From NCBI GenBank assembly GCA_026398275.1, contig JAPLTF010000025.1:62001-126000 (forward strand): a stretch of 64,000 nucleotides of DNA. Reading direction: 5' to 3'. The position numbers and the translations under genes were made by a program. Below, piece by piece: positions 1-7,784 of the stretch; the stretch's first letter is position 1, and each line of letters opens with the position of its first letter. The notes under the pieces were generated by a model, which worked only from the letters and a program-made list of their open reading frames with translations, searched no databases and was not told the origin of the DNA. The DNA comes from Verrucomicrobiota bacterium (GTDB lineage: Bacteria > Verrucomicrobiota > Verrucomicrobiia > Chthoniobacterales > Terrimicrobiaceae).

Positions 1-31
1 GCCTCCTCTATTGGCGACAAGGCGTCCGCGT

Positions 32-119
32 CAGCGCCAACGGCGCGGCCCAACACCAGCCCAGGGCAACGCCCTGGGTATGCGTCCCCAACAAAATCCC
101 AAGCCCTGAAGGGGCGACC
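32..119 (-). repeat. REP-like palindromic repeat, copy A
   Basis: On the minus strand this block reads a CCCTTCAGGGC-type palindrome, a spacer, a CCCAGGGCGTTGCCCTGGG palindrome and a GCGCCGTTGGCGC palindrome. The same order recurs at 171-260 and 793-877 on the plus strand, so this copy is inverted relative to those two. Copies on both sides of the transposase gene at 327 match the arrangement of REP sequences around REP-associated tyrosine transposases. Confidence 0.7.
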
Positions 120-170
120 AAAACATCGCCACAAAACCCGAATTCAAAATGGGGTTGGACGTCTTGGAAC

Positions 171-260
171 GCCCTTTCAGGGCTGGGAAATATTTGGTGG
201 CATCGTTCCTCCCGGGGCGCTGCCCCGGGCTGTGGTTGGGTTGCCCCGTTGGGGCATTTG
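171..260 (+). repeat. REP-like palindromic repeat, copy B
   Basis: The block has the three palindromes of copy A in the opposite orientation: GCCCTTTCAGGGC, then CCCGGGGCGCTGCCCCGGG, then GCCCCGTTGGGGC. The stems differ from copy A by compensating changes (for example CCCGGG for CCCAGG), so base pairing is kept while sequence varies. Together with copy A it forms a head-to-head unit upstream of the transposase. Confidence 0.7.
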
Positions 261-326
261 TGTCTATGCCAAGGCCCACACACTTGCCCTTTCTGAATCG
301 GCTGCAAACTACGAATACCACCCTTT

Positions 327-779
327 ATGCCTCAATCTCTCGCGCGTCTCCACATTCACCTCGTCTTCAGCACGAAAAACCGCGAGCGCCTCATCACCGC
401 CCGCGTGCGCGATTCGTTGCACGCCTACATGGCCACCGTGCTGCAAAACCTTGGCTGCGCGCCCGTGCTCATCAATACCGTCGAAGACCATGTTCACATC
501 CTGTTTGAACTCGCCCGGACGGTGTCGGTCAGCCAGGCGGTTAAAGATGTTAAAAAATCCTCGTCCAAATGGATTAAAACGCAGGGCACGGAGCTTGCCG
601 GATTCGCGTGGCAGGTGGGTTACGGCGCGTTTGCCGTTTCGGAATCGAACGTGCCGACCGTCCGCGATTACATCGCCGGGCAGCAGGAGCATCACCGTCG
701 CAAATCGTTCCAAGAGGAATACCGGGCGTTTTTGGAAAAACACCGCGTCGCGTTTGATGAACGGTATGTGTGGGATTGA
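327..779 (+). CDS. REP-associated tyrosine transposase (RAYT, IS200/IS605-like Y1)
   Basis: The 150-residue protein belongs to the TnpA_REP (Y1 HUH) transposase family, single-strand endonucleases that act on REP palindromes. The metal-binding HUH motif is HVH at residues 55-57, and the likely nucleophile is Tyr115 in VRDYIAGQQEHH. Length is normal for the family and the frame is intact. REP-like repeats flank it at 32-119, 171-260 and 793-877, the signature context for a RAYT rather than a free IS200 element. No terminal IS inverted repeats are evident, as expected for the family. RAYTs are usually single-copy domesticated genes that spread REP sequences; that role here is inferred. Confidence 0.9.
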   Translation: MPQSLARLHIHLVFSTKNRERLITARVRDSLHAYMATVLQNLGCAPVLINTVEDHVHILFELARTVSVSQAVKDVKKSSSKWIKTQGTELAGFAWQVGYGAFAVSESNVPTVRDYIAGQQEHHRRKSFQEEYRAFLEKHRVAFDERYVWD

Positions 780-792
780 ACGGCGGGTTGGG

Positions 793-877
793 CCGCCCTT
801 TCAGGGCTTTGAACTGTGGGGGGCATTGTTCCCAGGGCGTTGCCCTGGGCTGGCACAGGCCGCGCCGTTGGCGCTCA
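793..877 (+). repeat. REP-like palindromic repeat, copy C
   Basis: Third copy, same orientation as copy B: GCCCTTTCAGGGC, spacer, CCCAGGGCGTTGCCCTGGG, spacer, GCGCCGTTGGCGC. It begins 13 bases after the transposase stop codon. Its central and right palindromes match copy A almost exactly when copy A is read on the minus strand. Confidence 0.7.
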
Positions 878-894
878 AATCCAGCTTCGTGACG

Positions 895-936
895 ATGAGT
901 AAAACCATCGAAGAAGTGCTCGCGCCGAAGCCATAG
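895..936 (+). other. Echo of the helicase gene 5' end (13 codons and stop)
   Basis: ATG at 895 opens a 13-codon reading frame, MSKTIEEVLAPKP, ending in TAG at 934-936. The helicase gene at 1987 starts MSKTIEEILAPKP, and the first 20 nucleotides of the two are identical, with four mismatches in the first 38. It lies between REP copy C and rhuM, 14 bases before the rhuM start. It is most likely a remnant or target duplication of the helicase 5' end rather than a functional gene; a translated leader is the alternative. Confidence 0.6.
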
Positions 937-950
937 ACCGGAAGCCGCCC

Positions 951-1994
951 ATGCCTAAAAAGAAATCACCGAACAGCGTGCGCATCCGCAACAGCACGGC
1001 GGAATTTCTCACCTTCGCCTACCAGACCGGCGGCGATGGCGTGGAGGTGCGGGTGCAGGACGGCACGATCTGGCTGTCGCAAAAAAACCTCGGGCTGCTG
1101 TTTGAGACGACACCGGAAAACGTGCTGATGCACCTCAAGAACATCTTCGCCGGGAAGGAATTGGCGGAAGATTCAGTTGCTAAGGTTTTCTTAGCAACTG
1201 CCGCTGACGGCAAAAACTACCGGATCAAGCACTACCACCTTGATGCCATTATCGCCGTCGGCTACCGCGTAAATTCCAAGCGCGCCACGGCCTTCCGGCA
1301 ATGGGCCACGGGCGTCCTGCGGGACTACACGCTCCGCGGATATGTGATGGACAGGAAGCGCATGGAGAACGGCGCGTTCCTCGGCGAGGATTACTTCGAG
1401 CGCCTGCTGGAGGAGATCCGGGAGATCCGCCTGTCCGAGCGGCGCTTTTATCAAAAGATCGCCGACATCTATTCCACGGCGATGGATTACGACCGGGACG
1501 CGCCGATCACCCAGGCGTTCTTCGCCAAGGTGCAGAACAAGATGCACTACGCCGTCCACGGCCACACCGCCGCCGAGCTGATCGTCCGGCGCGCGGATCA
1601 CACCAAGGAACGCATGGGATTGACGACCTGGGCCAAAGCCCCCGGCGGCAAAATTCTCAAAACCGACGTGGTGGTGGCAAAAAACTATCTGACCGAGGCG
1701 GAACTCGATGACCTGGGGCGCATCGTGAACGCCTACCTCGACCTGGCGGAAAGCCGCGCCAAACGCCGCATGCCGATGACGATGGAGGCTTGGGCGAAGC
1801 GGCTCGACATCTTCCTCTCGGCGGATGAGCGGAACGTGCTGCAAGACGCCGGGCGCATCAGCGCCGAAATCGCCAGGGAGCACGCCGAGGACGAGTTCGA
1901 GAAATACCGCGTGATCCAGGACAAGCTCTTCCGAAGCGATTTCGACACCTTCGCGGCGCTGGAGAAACGTGACGAGGGCAAGCGCCATGAGTAA
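951..1994 (+). CDS. RhuM family protein
   Basis: This 347-residue protein matches the virulence RhuM family (PF13310-type): an N-terminal DNA-binding-like part with WLSQKNLGLLFETTPENV, then the RVNSKRATAFRQWAT signature around residues 107-121 and the LRDYTLRGYVMD segment, then a helical C-terminal half. The biochemical role of RhuM proteins is not established, though they often occur on islands and beside restriction or defence genes. The stop codon overlaps the start of the helicase gene by 8 nucleotides (ATG 1987, TAA 1992-1994), so the two are probably translated together. The 38-nt repeats at 895 and 1987 bracket the gene, which suggests it was inserted as a cassette. Confidence 0.85.
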   Translation: MPKKKSPNSVRIRNSTAEFLTFAYQTGGDGVEVRVQDGTIWLSQKNLGLLFETTPENVLMHLKNIFAGKELAEDSVAKVFLATAADGKNYRIKHYHLDAIIAVGYRVNSKRATAFRQWATGVLRDYTLRGYVMDRKRMENGAFLGEDYFERLLEEIREIRLSERRFYQKIADIYSTAMDYDRDAPITQAFFAKVQNKMHYAVHGHTAAELIVRRADHTKERMGLTTWAKAPGGKILKTDVVVAKNYLTEAELDDLGRIVNAYLDLAESRAKRRMPMTMEAWAKRLDIFLSADERNVLQDAGRISAEIAREHAEDEFEKYRVIQDKLFRSDFDTFAALEKRDEGKRHE

Positions 1995-4524
1995 AACCAT
2001 CGAAGAGATCCTCGCGCCCAAGCCGGAGGCCCGGCCGCGCATCTACGCCTACTCAATTAAGGACAAGGCGCACAAAGGCCTGCTGAAGGTGGGGCAGACT
2101 ACACGCAACGTGAAAAAGCGCGTAGCCGAGCAACTCAAGACTGCCGCGATCAAGAACTACACGATTGAGCTCGATGAGCCTGCCGAGCGCGCCGACGGCA
2201 CGATCTTCACTGACCACGATGTGCGCACAGCGCTGGCGAAAAAACGATTCGAAAACAAGGAGCTGGAGTGGGTGCGCTGCACAATCAAGGATGTGAAGAC
2301 CGTCCTGACCGAGTTGCGCACCGGGCAGCGGCTCACCGGCACGCACCACGAGACCTTTGCGATGCGGCGGGAACAGGCCGCGGCTGTCGGGAAAACTTTC
2401 GACTACTTCCACTCGATCTGGGCGGAGAAAAGAAAAGTCGTCCCTCGCTTCCTGTGGAACGCGAAGATGCGTTTCGGAAAAACCTTCACCAGCTATCAAC
2501 TCGCCCGGAAACTCGGGGCCAAGCGCGTGCTCGTGGTGACTTTCAAGCCCGCTGTGGAGGATGCCTGGCAGACGGATCTCGAATCGCACGTGGACTTCGA
2601 CGGGTGGCAATACATGTCGCGCAATTCCAACAGCGATCCGACAAAAGTCTCCGCCAAGAAGCCGTTGGTCTATTTCGGTTCCTTCCAGGACTTGATGGGC
2701 CGCGACGACGTGGGGAACATCAAACCGAAGAACACGTGGATCCACAAAGTGAAGTGGGATTTGGTTGTCTTCGACGAATATCACTTCGGCGCATGGCGCG
2801 ACACGGCCAAGGAACTGTTCGAGGGTGAGGAAGACGTGGTCGCCAAAAAGGAGGCCAGCCTCGAGTACGCCGCCGGCTTGGAAAGCGTGAACGTGGACCT
2901 CAGCGAACTCTCAGAGAAGGAGACCGAGTTCCTGCCTATCACGACCAAGGCCTATCTCTACCTCTCCGGCACACCGTTCAAAGCACTGGCCACGGGCGAG
3001 TTTATCGAGGAGGCAATTTTCAATTGGACCTACACCGACGAGCAGCGCGCAAAGGAAGAGTTCGCGAGGAAGAAGCCTGGCAAGAGGAACCCATACGGTG
3101 CCCTGCCGCAGATGCGGCTGCTCACCTATCAGATGCCAGACGAACTTGTGGCCATTGCGAGCGCCGGGGAGTTTGACGAGTTCGACCTCAACGCCTTCTT
3201 CGAGGCCTCTGGCACGGGGAAAAAGGCGCAGTTCAAACACAAGAGCGACGTGCAAAAGTGGCTGGACATCATTCGGGGCGGGTATGCGTCCAAGGCAGTA
3301 GAATACCTCAAGACCGGCACGCGGCCGCCGTTCCCGTATTCGGACGTGCGCCTGCTGCCGTATCTCCAGCACTCGTTCTGGTTCCTGCCCAATGTCGCGG
3401 CCTGCCAGGCCATGGCAAACCTGCTGGCCGAGAAGCAAAACGCATTCTGGCATGACTACGTAGCGCTCGTCGCCGCTGGTGCCTCGGCAGGCATCGGGCT
3501 GGACGCGCTTCCGCCCGTGCGCACCGCTATCGGCAGCGGCTTCGACACCAAGACCATCACGCTCTCCTGTGGCAAGCTCACGACCGGCATCACCGTCCCG
3601 CAGTGGTCATCCATCCTCATGCTGCGCAATCTCAAGTCGCCGGAGACATATTTTCAGGCGGCGTTTCGGGTGCAGTCGCCATGGTCCATCAAGAACCCGA
3701 ACGGCGACGATCCGAACGAGGAGGAAATTCTCAAACCGGTCTGTTTCGTGTTCGACTTCGCCCCGACTCGCGCGCTCCGGCAGCTTTCCGAATATGGGAT
3801 CGGTCTTTCGCCCGGCGAGTCGAACCCGGAGAATGCGGTCAGAGATCTCGTGTCGTTCCTGCCGGTGCTGGCCTACGACGGTGCGAACATGACGCAGGTT
3901 GATGCGGGCGGCATCCTTGACATCGCGATGGCCGGCACCTCGGCCACGCTGCTCGCGCGCAAGTGGGAATCTCCCCTGCTGGTGAACGTGGATAACGACA
4001 CCCTGCGCCGCATCCTCGACAATCCCGATGCGATGGCTGCTATGGAGCGCATCGAAGGCTGGCGCTCGCTCGGTGACAACATCATCGAAACCATCATCAA
4101 CAAAAGCGAGAAGGTGAAGGATCTCAGGGACAAGGCAAAAGAGAAGGACTTGTCGGCAAAAGAGAAAAAGCAGCTCACGGACGAGGAAAAGGAATACAAA
4201 TCCAAGCGGAAGATGGTGCAGGAGAAGCTCATCAAGTTCGCGACGCGCATCCCGGCATTCATGTATCTGACCGACTTCCGGGAAAACACGCTGCAAGACG
4301 TGATCACCAGGATCGAGCCAGATCTGTTCCAGACTGTCACAGGCCTGACGGTGAGGGATTTCCACCTGCTCGTGCGGCTCAAAGTGTTCAACACTGAGCA
4401 TATGAACCAGGCCGTGTTCGCGTTCCGGCGTTACGAGGATGCCTCGCTCCGCTATACAGGGATCGAAAGCCACAAGGGACTAACCCACTATGGCCTTTAC
4501 GATACCGTGGTGGCGAGGGAGTGA
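1987..4524 (+). CDS. GIY-YIG nuclease / superfamily 2 helicase fusion, restriction-like
   Basis: The 845-residue protein carries an N-terminal GIY-YIG-like module (IYAYSI near residue 19 and LLKVGQTTR near residue 32) followed by a helicase core: motif I as NAKMRFGKT ending at Lys165-Thr166, and motif II as DEYH near residues 263-266. A Lys/Glu-rich stretch near residues 700-745 looks like a coiled coil. The layout suits the DNA-cutting or translocating subunit of a restriction-type system; the methyltransferase that usually accompanies such proteins is not in the window and may lie to the left. ATG 1987 is chosen over 1969 because it matches the echo at 895 and overlaps the rhuM stop. Target and activity are unknown. 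Confidence 0.85.
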   Translation: MSKTIEEILAPKPEARPRIYAYSIKDKAHKGLLKVGQTTRNVKKRVAEQLKTAAIKNYTIELDEPAERADGTIFTDHDVRTALAKKRFENKELEWVRCTIKDVKTVLTELRTGQRLTGTHHETFAMRREQAAAVGKTFDYFHSIWAEKRKVVPRFLWNAKMRFGKTFTSYQLARKLGAKRVLVVTFKPAVEDAWQTDLESHVDFDGWQYMSRNSNSDPTKVSAKKPLVYFGSFQDLMGRDDVGNIKPKNTWIHKVKWDLVVFDEYHFGAWRDTAKELFEGEEDVVAKKEASLEYAAGLESVNVDLSELSEKETEFLPITTKAYLYLSGTPFKALATGEFIEEAIFNWTYTDEQRAKEEFARKKPGKRNPYGALPQMRLLTYQMPDELVAIASAGEFDEFDLNAFFEASGTGKKAQFKHKSDVQKWLDIIRGGYASKAVEYLKTGTRPPFPYSDVRLLPYLQHSFWFLPNVAACQAMANLLAEKQNAFWHDYVALVAAGASAGIGLDALPPVRTAIGSGFDTKTITLSCGKLTTGITVPQWSSILMLRNLKSPETYFQAAFRVQSPWSIKNPNGDDPNEEEILKPVCFVFDFAPTRALRQLSEYGIGLSPGESNPENAVRDLVSFLPVLAYDGANMTQVDAGGILDIAMAGTSATLLARKWESPLLVNVDNDTLRRILDNPDAMAAMERIEGWRSLGDNIIETIINKSEKVKDLRDKAKEKDLSAKEKKQLTDEEKEYKSKRKMVQEKLIKFATRIPAFMYLTDFRENTLQDVITRIEPDLFQTVTGLTVRDFHLLVRLKVFNTEHMNQAVFAFRRYEDASLRYTGIESHKGLTHYGLYDTVVARE

Positions 4525-4532
4525 GAAGGACC

Positions 4533-4555
4533 GTGAGGGGGCTGCCCCCCGTCAC
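4533..4555. terminator. Possible shared hairpin between convergent genes
   Basis: GTGAGGGGG at 4533 can pair with CCCCCCGTCAC ending at 4555 between the helicase stop and the stop of the convergent NfeD gene. There is no clear U-run on either side, so an intrinsic terminator is only a possibility. Confidence 0.3.
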
Positions 4556-5928
4556 GCGTGCTCGACCACGACCGCGTCGCCTGAGATCGAGAGGATGCGG
4601 ACGGGCGCGCCCGCTTCGATGAACTGGCCCTGCGTCATGACATCGACCAATGCGTCTCCGAAGGCGGCTTTCCCGGACGGGCGGAGGATTGTGCGGGCTG
4701 TGCCGGTGTCGCCAACGGAAATTGCCGGAGAATGCCCGGTGGCCGCGGCTGCCGGGATCGATGGACCGGCGGAGGATTGGGCGGAGAGAAACAGCCGGCG
4801 GAAGACCGGGAGATCCGGGAGGAACCGCGCGAGAAGGGCAATCGAAAATGCGGAGGCGATGATCGCAAGCGACAGGTTAAGCATCGGGCGCGAGAGCATC
4901 TGGTAGGAAAAATCCAATGGCTGCGCGGGATAGAAATCCACCATCGCAAAGAACAATGCGCCGACCATCAGGGCCGCCCCAACGGCCGCCACGAGAACGA
5001 CGCCCGGAAAAAACAGAACCTCCGCAAGGACCAGCAGGAGCCCGATGGAAAATACCGCCACGACCTCAAGCCCGGTCAGGCCCGCGACATAGTGGCCGGC
5101 AAAAAACAGCAGGAAGCAGATCGCGGAGAGGATGCCCGCCACCCCGAAGCCGGGGGATTTGAATTCGATGTAGGCGCCGATGATTCCGCCCAGGAGAAGC
5201 AGGGGAGCGAGGAGGGTGATCCACTGGGCGAGGATCTCAAAGCCGGAGGGTTGAACCCTCACGACCGCCCCGGGGTTCAGGCCCAGGTCCTTGCAGACTT
5301 CATCGATATCCTGCGCGATGGCCGAGGCCAGAAGCGGGCGGTCGCCGACGACTTTGACCGCCTCCTGCGCGCTGAGCGTGAGGAGCGCGCCCTTGGGATT
5401 GATGACCTCATTTTCCACTTTGACCTCCTTGTCGAGGTTCATGAACCCATCGACGAGTTCGGGGTGGTAGCCATTCCGCGCGGCCACGCTGCGGAAATAG
5501 CCGGAGTAGTAGGACACGATCTTGGCGTTCATCGTGGTGGGAATTTCCTCGCCGGAACTCACGACCGGAGCTGCCGCACCGATCGCGCTCACAGGCGCCA
5601 TGAAGATCTTCTTTGTGCCGAGAGCGATGAGTGCGCCCGCGGATCCGGCGTTCGTGTTGACATACGTGTAGACCGGCACCGGGCTCTTCATCAGCATCTG
5701 CACGATCTGCTCGGTCGACTTGAGTTCGCCGCCCGGTGTGTCCATGTTCAGGATCAGGGCGGCCGCCCCGGCGGACTCGGCATTTTTCAGGACCCGGCGC
5801 AAAAAGTAAAATTGCGCCTGGGAAACCGCCCCCTCGACCGGCACCACGACGACGGCACCTTTTTCCATGGTTTGCTCCGCGGCCAGCAGCGGCAGGACCG
5901 CAGCGAGGATCAGAAAAAGAAATCGCAT
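4552..5928 (-). CDS. NfeD-family membrane-bound ClpP-class serine protease
   Basis: The 458-residue protein begins with a signal-like segment (residues 1-17), then a ClpP/crotonase-fold protease domain. The serine nucleophile is Ser96 in NAGSAGAL and the likely general base is Lys136 in NAKIV, matching the Ser-Lys dyad of the archaeal 1510-N protease. A membrane block follows (about residues 230-370, several hydrophobic segments), then a C-terminal OB-fold NfeD domain (GDTGTARTILRPSGKA). This is the long, full NfeD type. The family is tied to membrane quality control with stomatin-like partners, but no stomatin gene is adjacent. It is transcribed divergently from dnaG across 52 bases and converges on the helicase gene. 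Confidence 0.93.
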   Translation of the reverse strand: MRFLFLILAAVLPLLAAEQTMEKGAVVVVPVEGAVSQAQFYFLRRVLKNAESAGAAALILNMDTPGGELKSTEQIVQMLMKSPVPVYTYVNTNAGSAGALIALGTKKIFMAPVSAIGAAAPVVSSGEEIPTTMNAKIVSYYSGYFRSVAARNGYHPELVDGFMNLDKEVKVENEVINPKGALLTLSAQEAVKVVGDRPLLASAIAQDIDEVCKDLGLNPGAVVRVQPSGFEILAQWITLLAPLLLLGGIIGAYIEFKSPGFGVAGILSAICFLLFFAGHYVAGLTGLEVVAVFSIGLLLVLAEVLFFPGVVLVAAVGAALMVGALFFAMVDFYPAQPLDFSYQMLSRPMLNLSLAIIASAFSIALLARFLPDLPVFRRLFLSAQSSAGPSIPAAAATGHSPAISVGDTGTARTILRPSGKAAFGDALVDVMTQGQFIEAGAPVRILSISGDAVVVEHA

Positions 5929-5980
5929 CGTCCGGTGAATCTCCCTCGCGCTGATCCGGCCCGCAAGGTAATTTCAGCGC

Positions 5981-7762
5981 GTGGGACTGATATCCGAAGA
6001 GACGATCCAGAGGGTGGCCGAGGCAAATGATATTGTCGAGGTCATCGGGTCGTATTTTCCGCTCAAGCGCGCCGGCACGGCCCTCCGGGCGATCTGCCCG
6101 TTCCACCGCGAAAAATCCCCGTCTTTCCATGTCAATCCCGCCCGGCAGTCCTACCACTGCTTCGGGTGCGGGGCGGGCGGTGGCGTCCTGCGGTTCGTGA
6201 TGGAATACGAGCACCTGGACTTTCCATCGGCCGTGAGGAAGCTCGCCCAGCGCGCGGGGGTTCCGATCATCGAGGACGCGGGCGGGGGAGACGACGATAA
6301 ACAGCGCGGGCTCAGGCAGCGTCTGCTGGCGCTCCACGCGGAGGCCGCAGGGTGGTTTCAGCAGAATTTGCTCAAATCCCAAGCCGGCGGCGTGGCGCGG
6401 GACTACCTCAAATCCCGGGGCATCAACGGCGACATCGCCCGCTCGTGGCAGCTCGGGTATGCCCCGGACTCGTGGGATGCCCTGCTGGATTATCTCAGGG
6501 AGCGGAAATTTTCCCAGGAGGAGATCTTCCGGAGCGGCCTGGCCTCCTCGAAGGAAGAAGGCGATGCAAACAACCTGTATTGCCGGTTCCGGGACCGCGT
6601 GATGTTTCCGATCCGGAACGACTACGGCGAGGTGGTCGCGTTCAGCGGCCGGGTCCTCGATCCGGAGGCCAAGACCGCCAAATATGTCAACTCGCCGGAG
6701 ACGCCGCTTTTTACCAAGGGAAAAGTGCTCTACGGCCTCGACAAGACCAAGCGGGACCTCATCGAGAAAAATGCCGCGATCGTCTGCGAGGGCCAGCTCG
6801 ATCTGATCTCCGCGTTCGAGGCGGGGATCCGCAACGTCATCGCACCCCAGGGAACGGCATTTACCGGCGATCAGGCGAGGCTGCTGCGGCGGTTTGTGGA
6901 GACCGTCCTCCTGTGCTTCGACTCCGACAACGCCGGCCAGCAGGCCGCCGCGCGCTCGCTTCCGGCGCTCCTCGGGCAGGGGCTCGCGGTGAAGGTGGTC
7001 GAGCTCCCGAAGGGCGAGGACCCGGACTCGCTCATCCGGGGCAGTGGCCCCGAGGCATTTCTCGACGTGGTCGCCCGGGCGAAGGATTTTTTTGACCATG
7101 CCACCGACCAGGCGGAATCCACCGGCGAGCTCTCCGATCCGGCCGGCAAGTCCCGCCTGGTGCGGCGCCTGGGGCCGCCGCTGGCCCTGATCCAGGATGC
7201 CGCCCTGCGCGAGTCGATCCTCGGCCGCCTCGCGACCCGCCTGGCGCTTCCGCATGCGGCCATCCGCGCCGCCATGAAGGCCCCTCCGAAGCAGGAAGGC
7301 GGCGAGGAGCCCGCTGTGATCGTGGCCGAAAAGCTGGTTCTCTCCCCGGGAATGGGAATGCTCTGCCGGCTGGCGCTGATCAGCTCGGAGGTCCGTGGCT
7401 GGCTCCGGGAAAAGGGATCGGCAGCCGGTCTCGACCCCAACGGGGATCTCCTGGATAAAATTTCCAAAGCCGAATACGAGGATGGCGACCAGGTCGCGGT
7501 GACCCGGTTCCTGGGCACGCTCGGGGGCTTGGAAGAGAGGGCGTTTTCGGGCCTCGACCTGACGCGCTCGACGGCGGACCCTCTGCCCCGGGCCATGGAA
7601 ACCTGGGCAGGTCTGGAATCCCAGAAGCTGCTGCAGGAGGTCGAGGGCCTCAAAAACCGGCTCGCACAGCCCGGACTGCCAGCGGAGGAGCGGATGAAAA
7701 TACAAAAACTTATCCTTGACCTAAAAATCCGCGTAGCGGATGGTTCTCGGCCCTTTCAGTGA
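5981..7762 (+). CDS. dnaG: DNA primase DnaG
   Basis: DnaG makes the RNA primers for lagging-strand synthesis. The 593-residue protein has an N-terminal CHC2 zinc finger (Cys39, His42, Cys60, Cys63), a catalytic core with the toprim motif (VCEGQLDLISAF, then CFDSDNAG) and a C-terminal helicase-interaction region. The toprim motif reads EGQLD where EGYMD is more usual. Translation starts at a GTG (5981), since no in-frame ATG precedes the conserved N-terminus. Its stop is 22 bases before rpoD, giving the dnaG-rpoD core of the macromolecular synthesis operon; rpsU, often first in that operon, is absent here. Confidence 0.97.
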   Translation: MGLISEETIQRVAEANDIVEVIGSYFPLKRAGTALRAICPFHREKSPSFHVNPARQSYHCFGCGAGGGVLRFVMEYEHLDFPSAVRKLAQRAGVPIIEDAGGGDDDKQRGLRQRLLALHAEAAGWFQQNLLKSQAGGVARDYLKSRGINGDIARSWQLGYAPDSWDALLDYLRERKFSQEEIFRSGLASSKEEGDANNLYCRFRDRVMFPIRNDYGEVVAFSGRVLDPEAKTAKYVNSPETPLFTKGKVLYGLDKTKRDLIEKNAAIVCEGQLDLISAFEAGIRNVIAPQGTAFTGDQARLLRRFVETVLLCFDSDNAGQQAAARSLPALLGQGLAVKVVELPKGEDPDSLIRGSGPEAFLDVVARAKDFFDHATDQAESTGELSDPAGKSRLVRRLGPPLALIQDAALRESILGRLATRLALPHAAIRAAMKAPPKQEGGEEPAVIVAEKLVLSPGMGMLCRLALISSEVRGWLREKGSAAGLDPNGDLLDKISKAEYEDGDQVAVTRFLGTLGGLEERAFSGLDLTRSTADPLPRAMETWAGLESQKLLQEVEGLKNRLAQPGLPAEERMKIQKLILDLKIRVADGSRPFQ

Positions 7763-7784
7763 TAGGGACCACCGGTAAAGCTGC

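Noticed and set aside
5408-7705. A 765-codon open frame on the minus strand over dnaG and the NfeD gene
   Set aside because: It has no domain, runs opposite two clear genes and has Arg/Gln/His-rich, unnatural composition.
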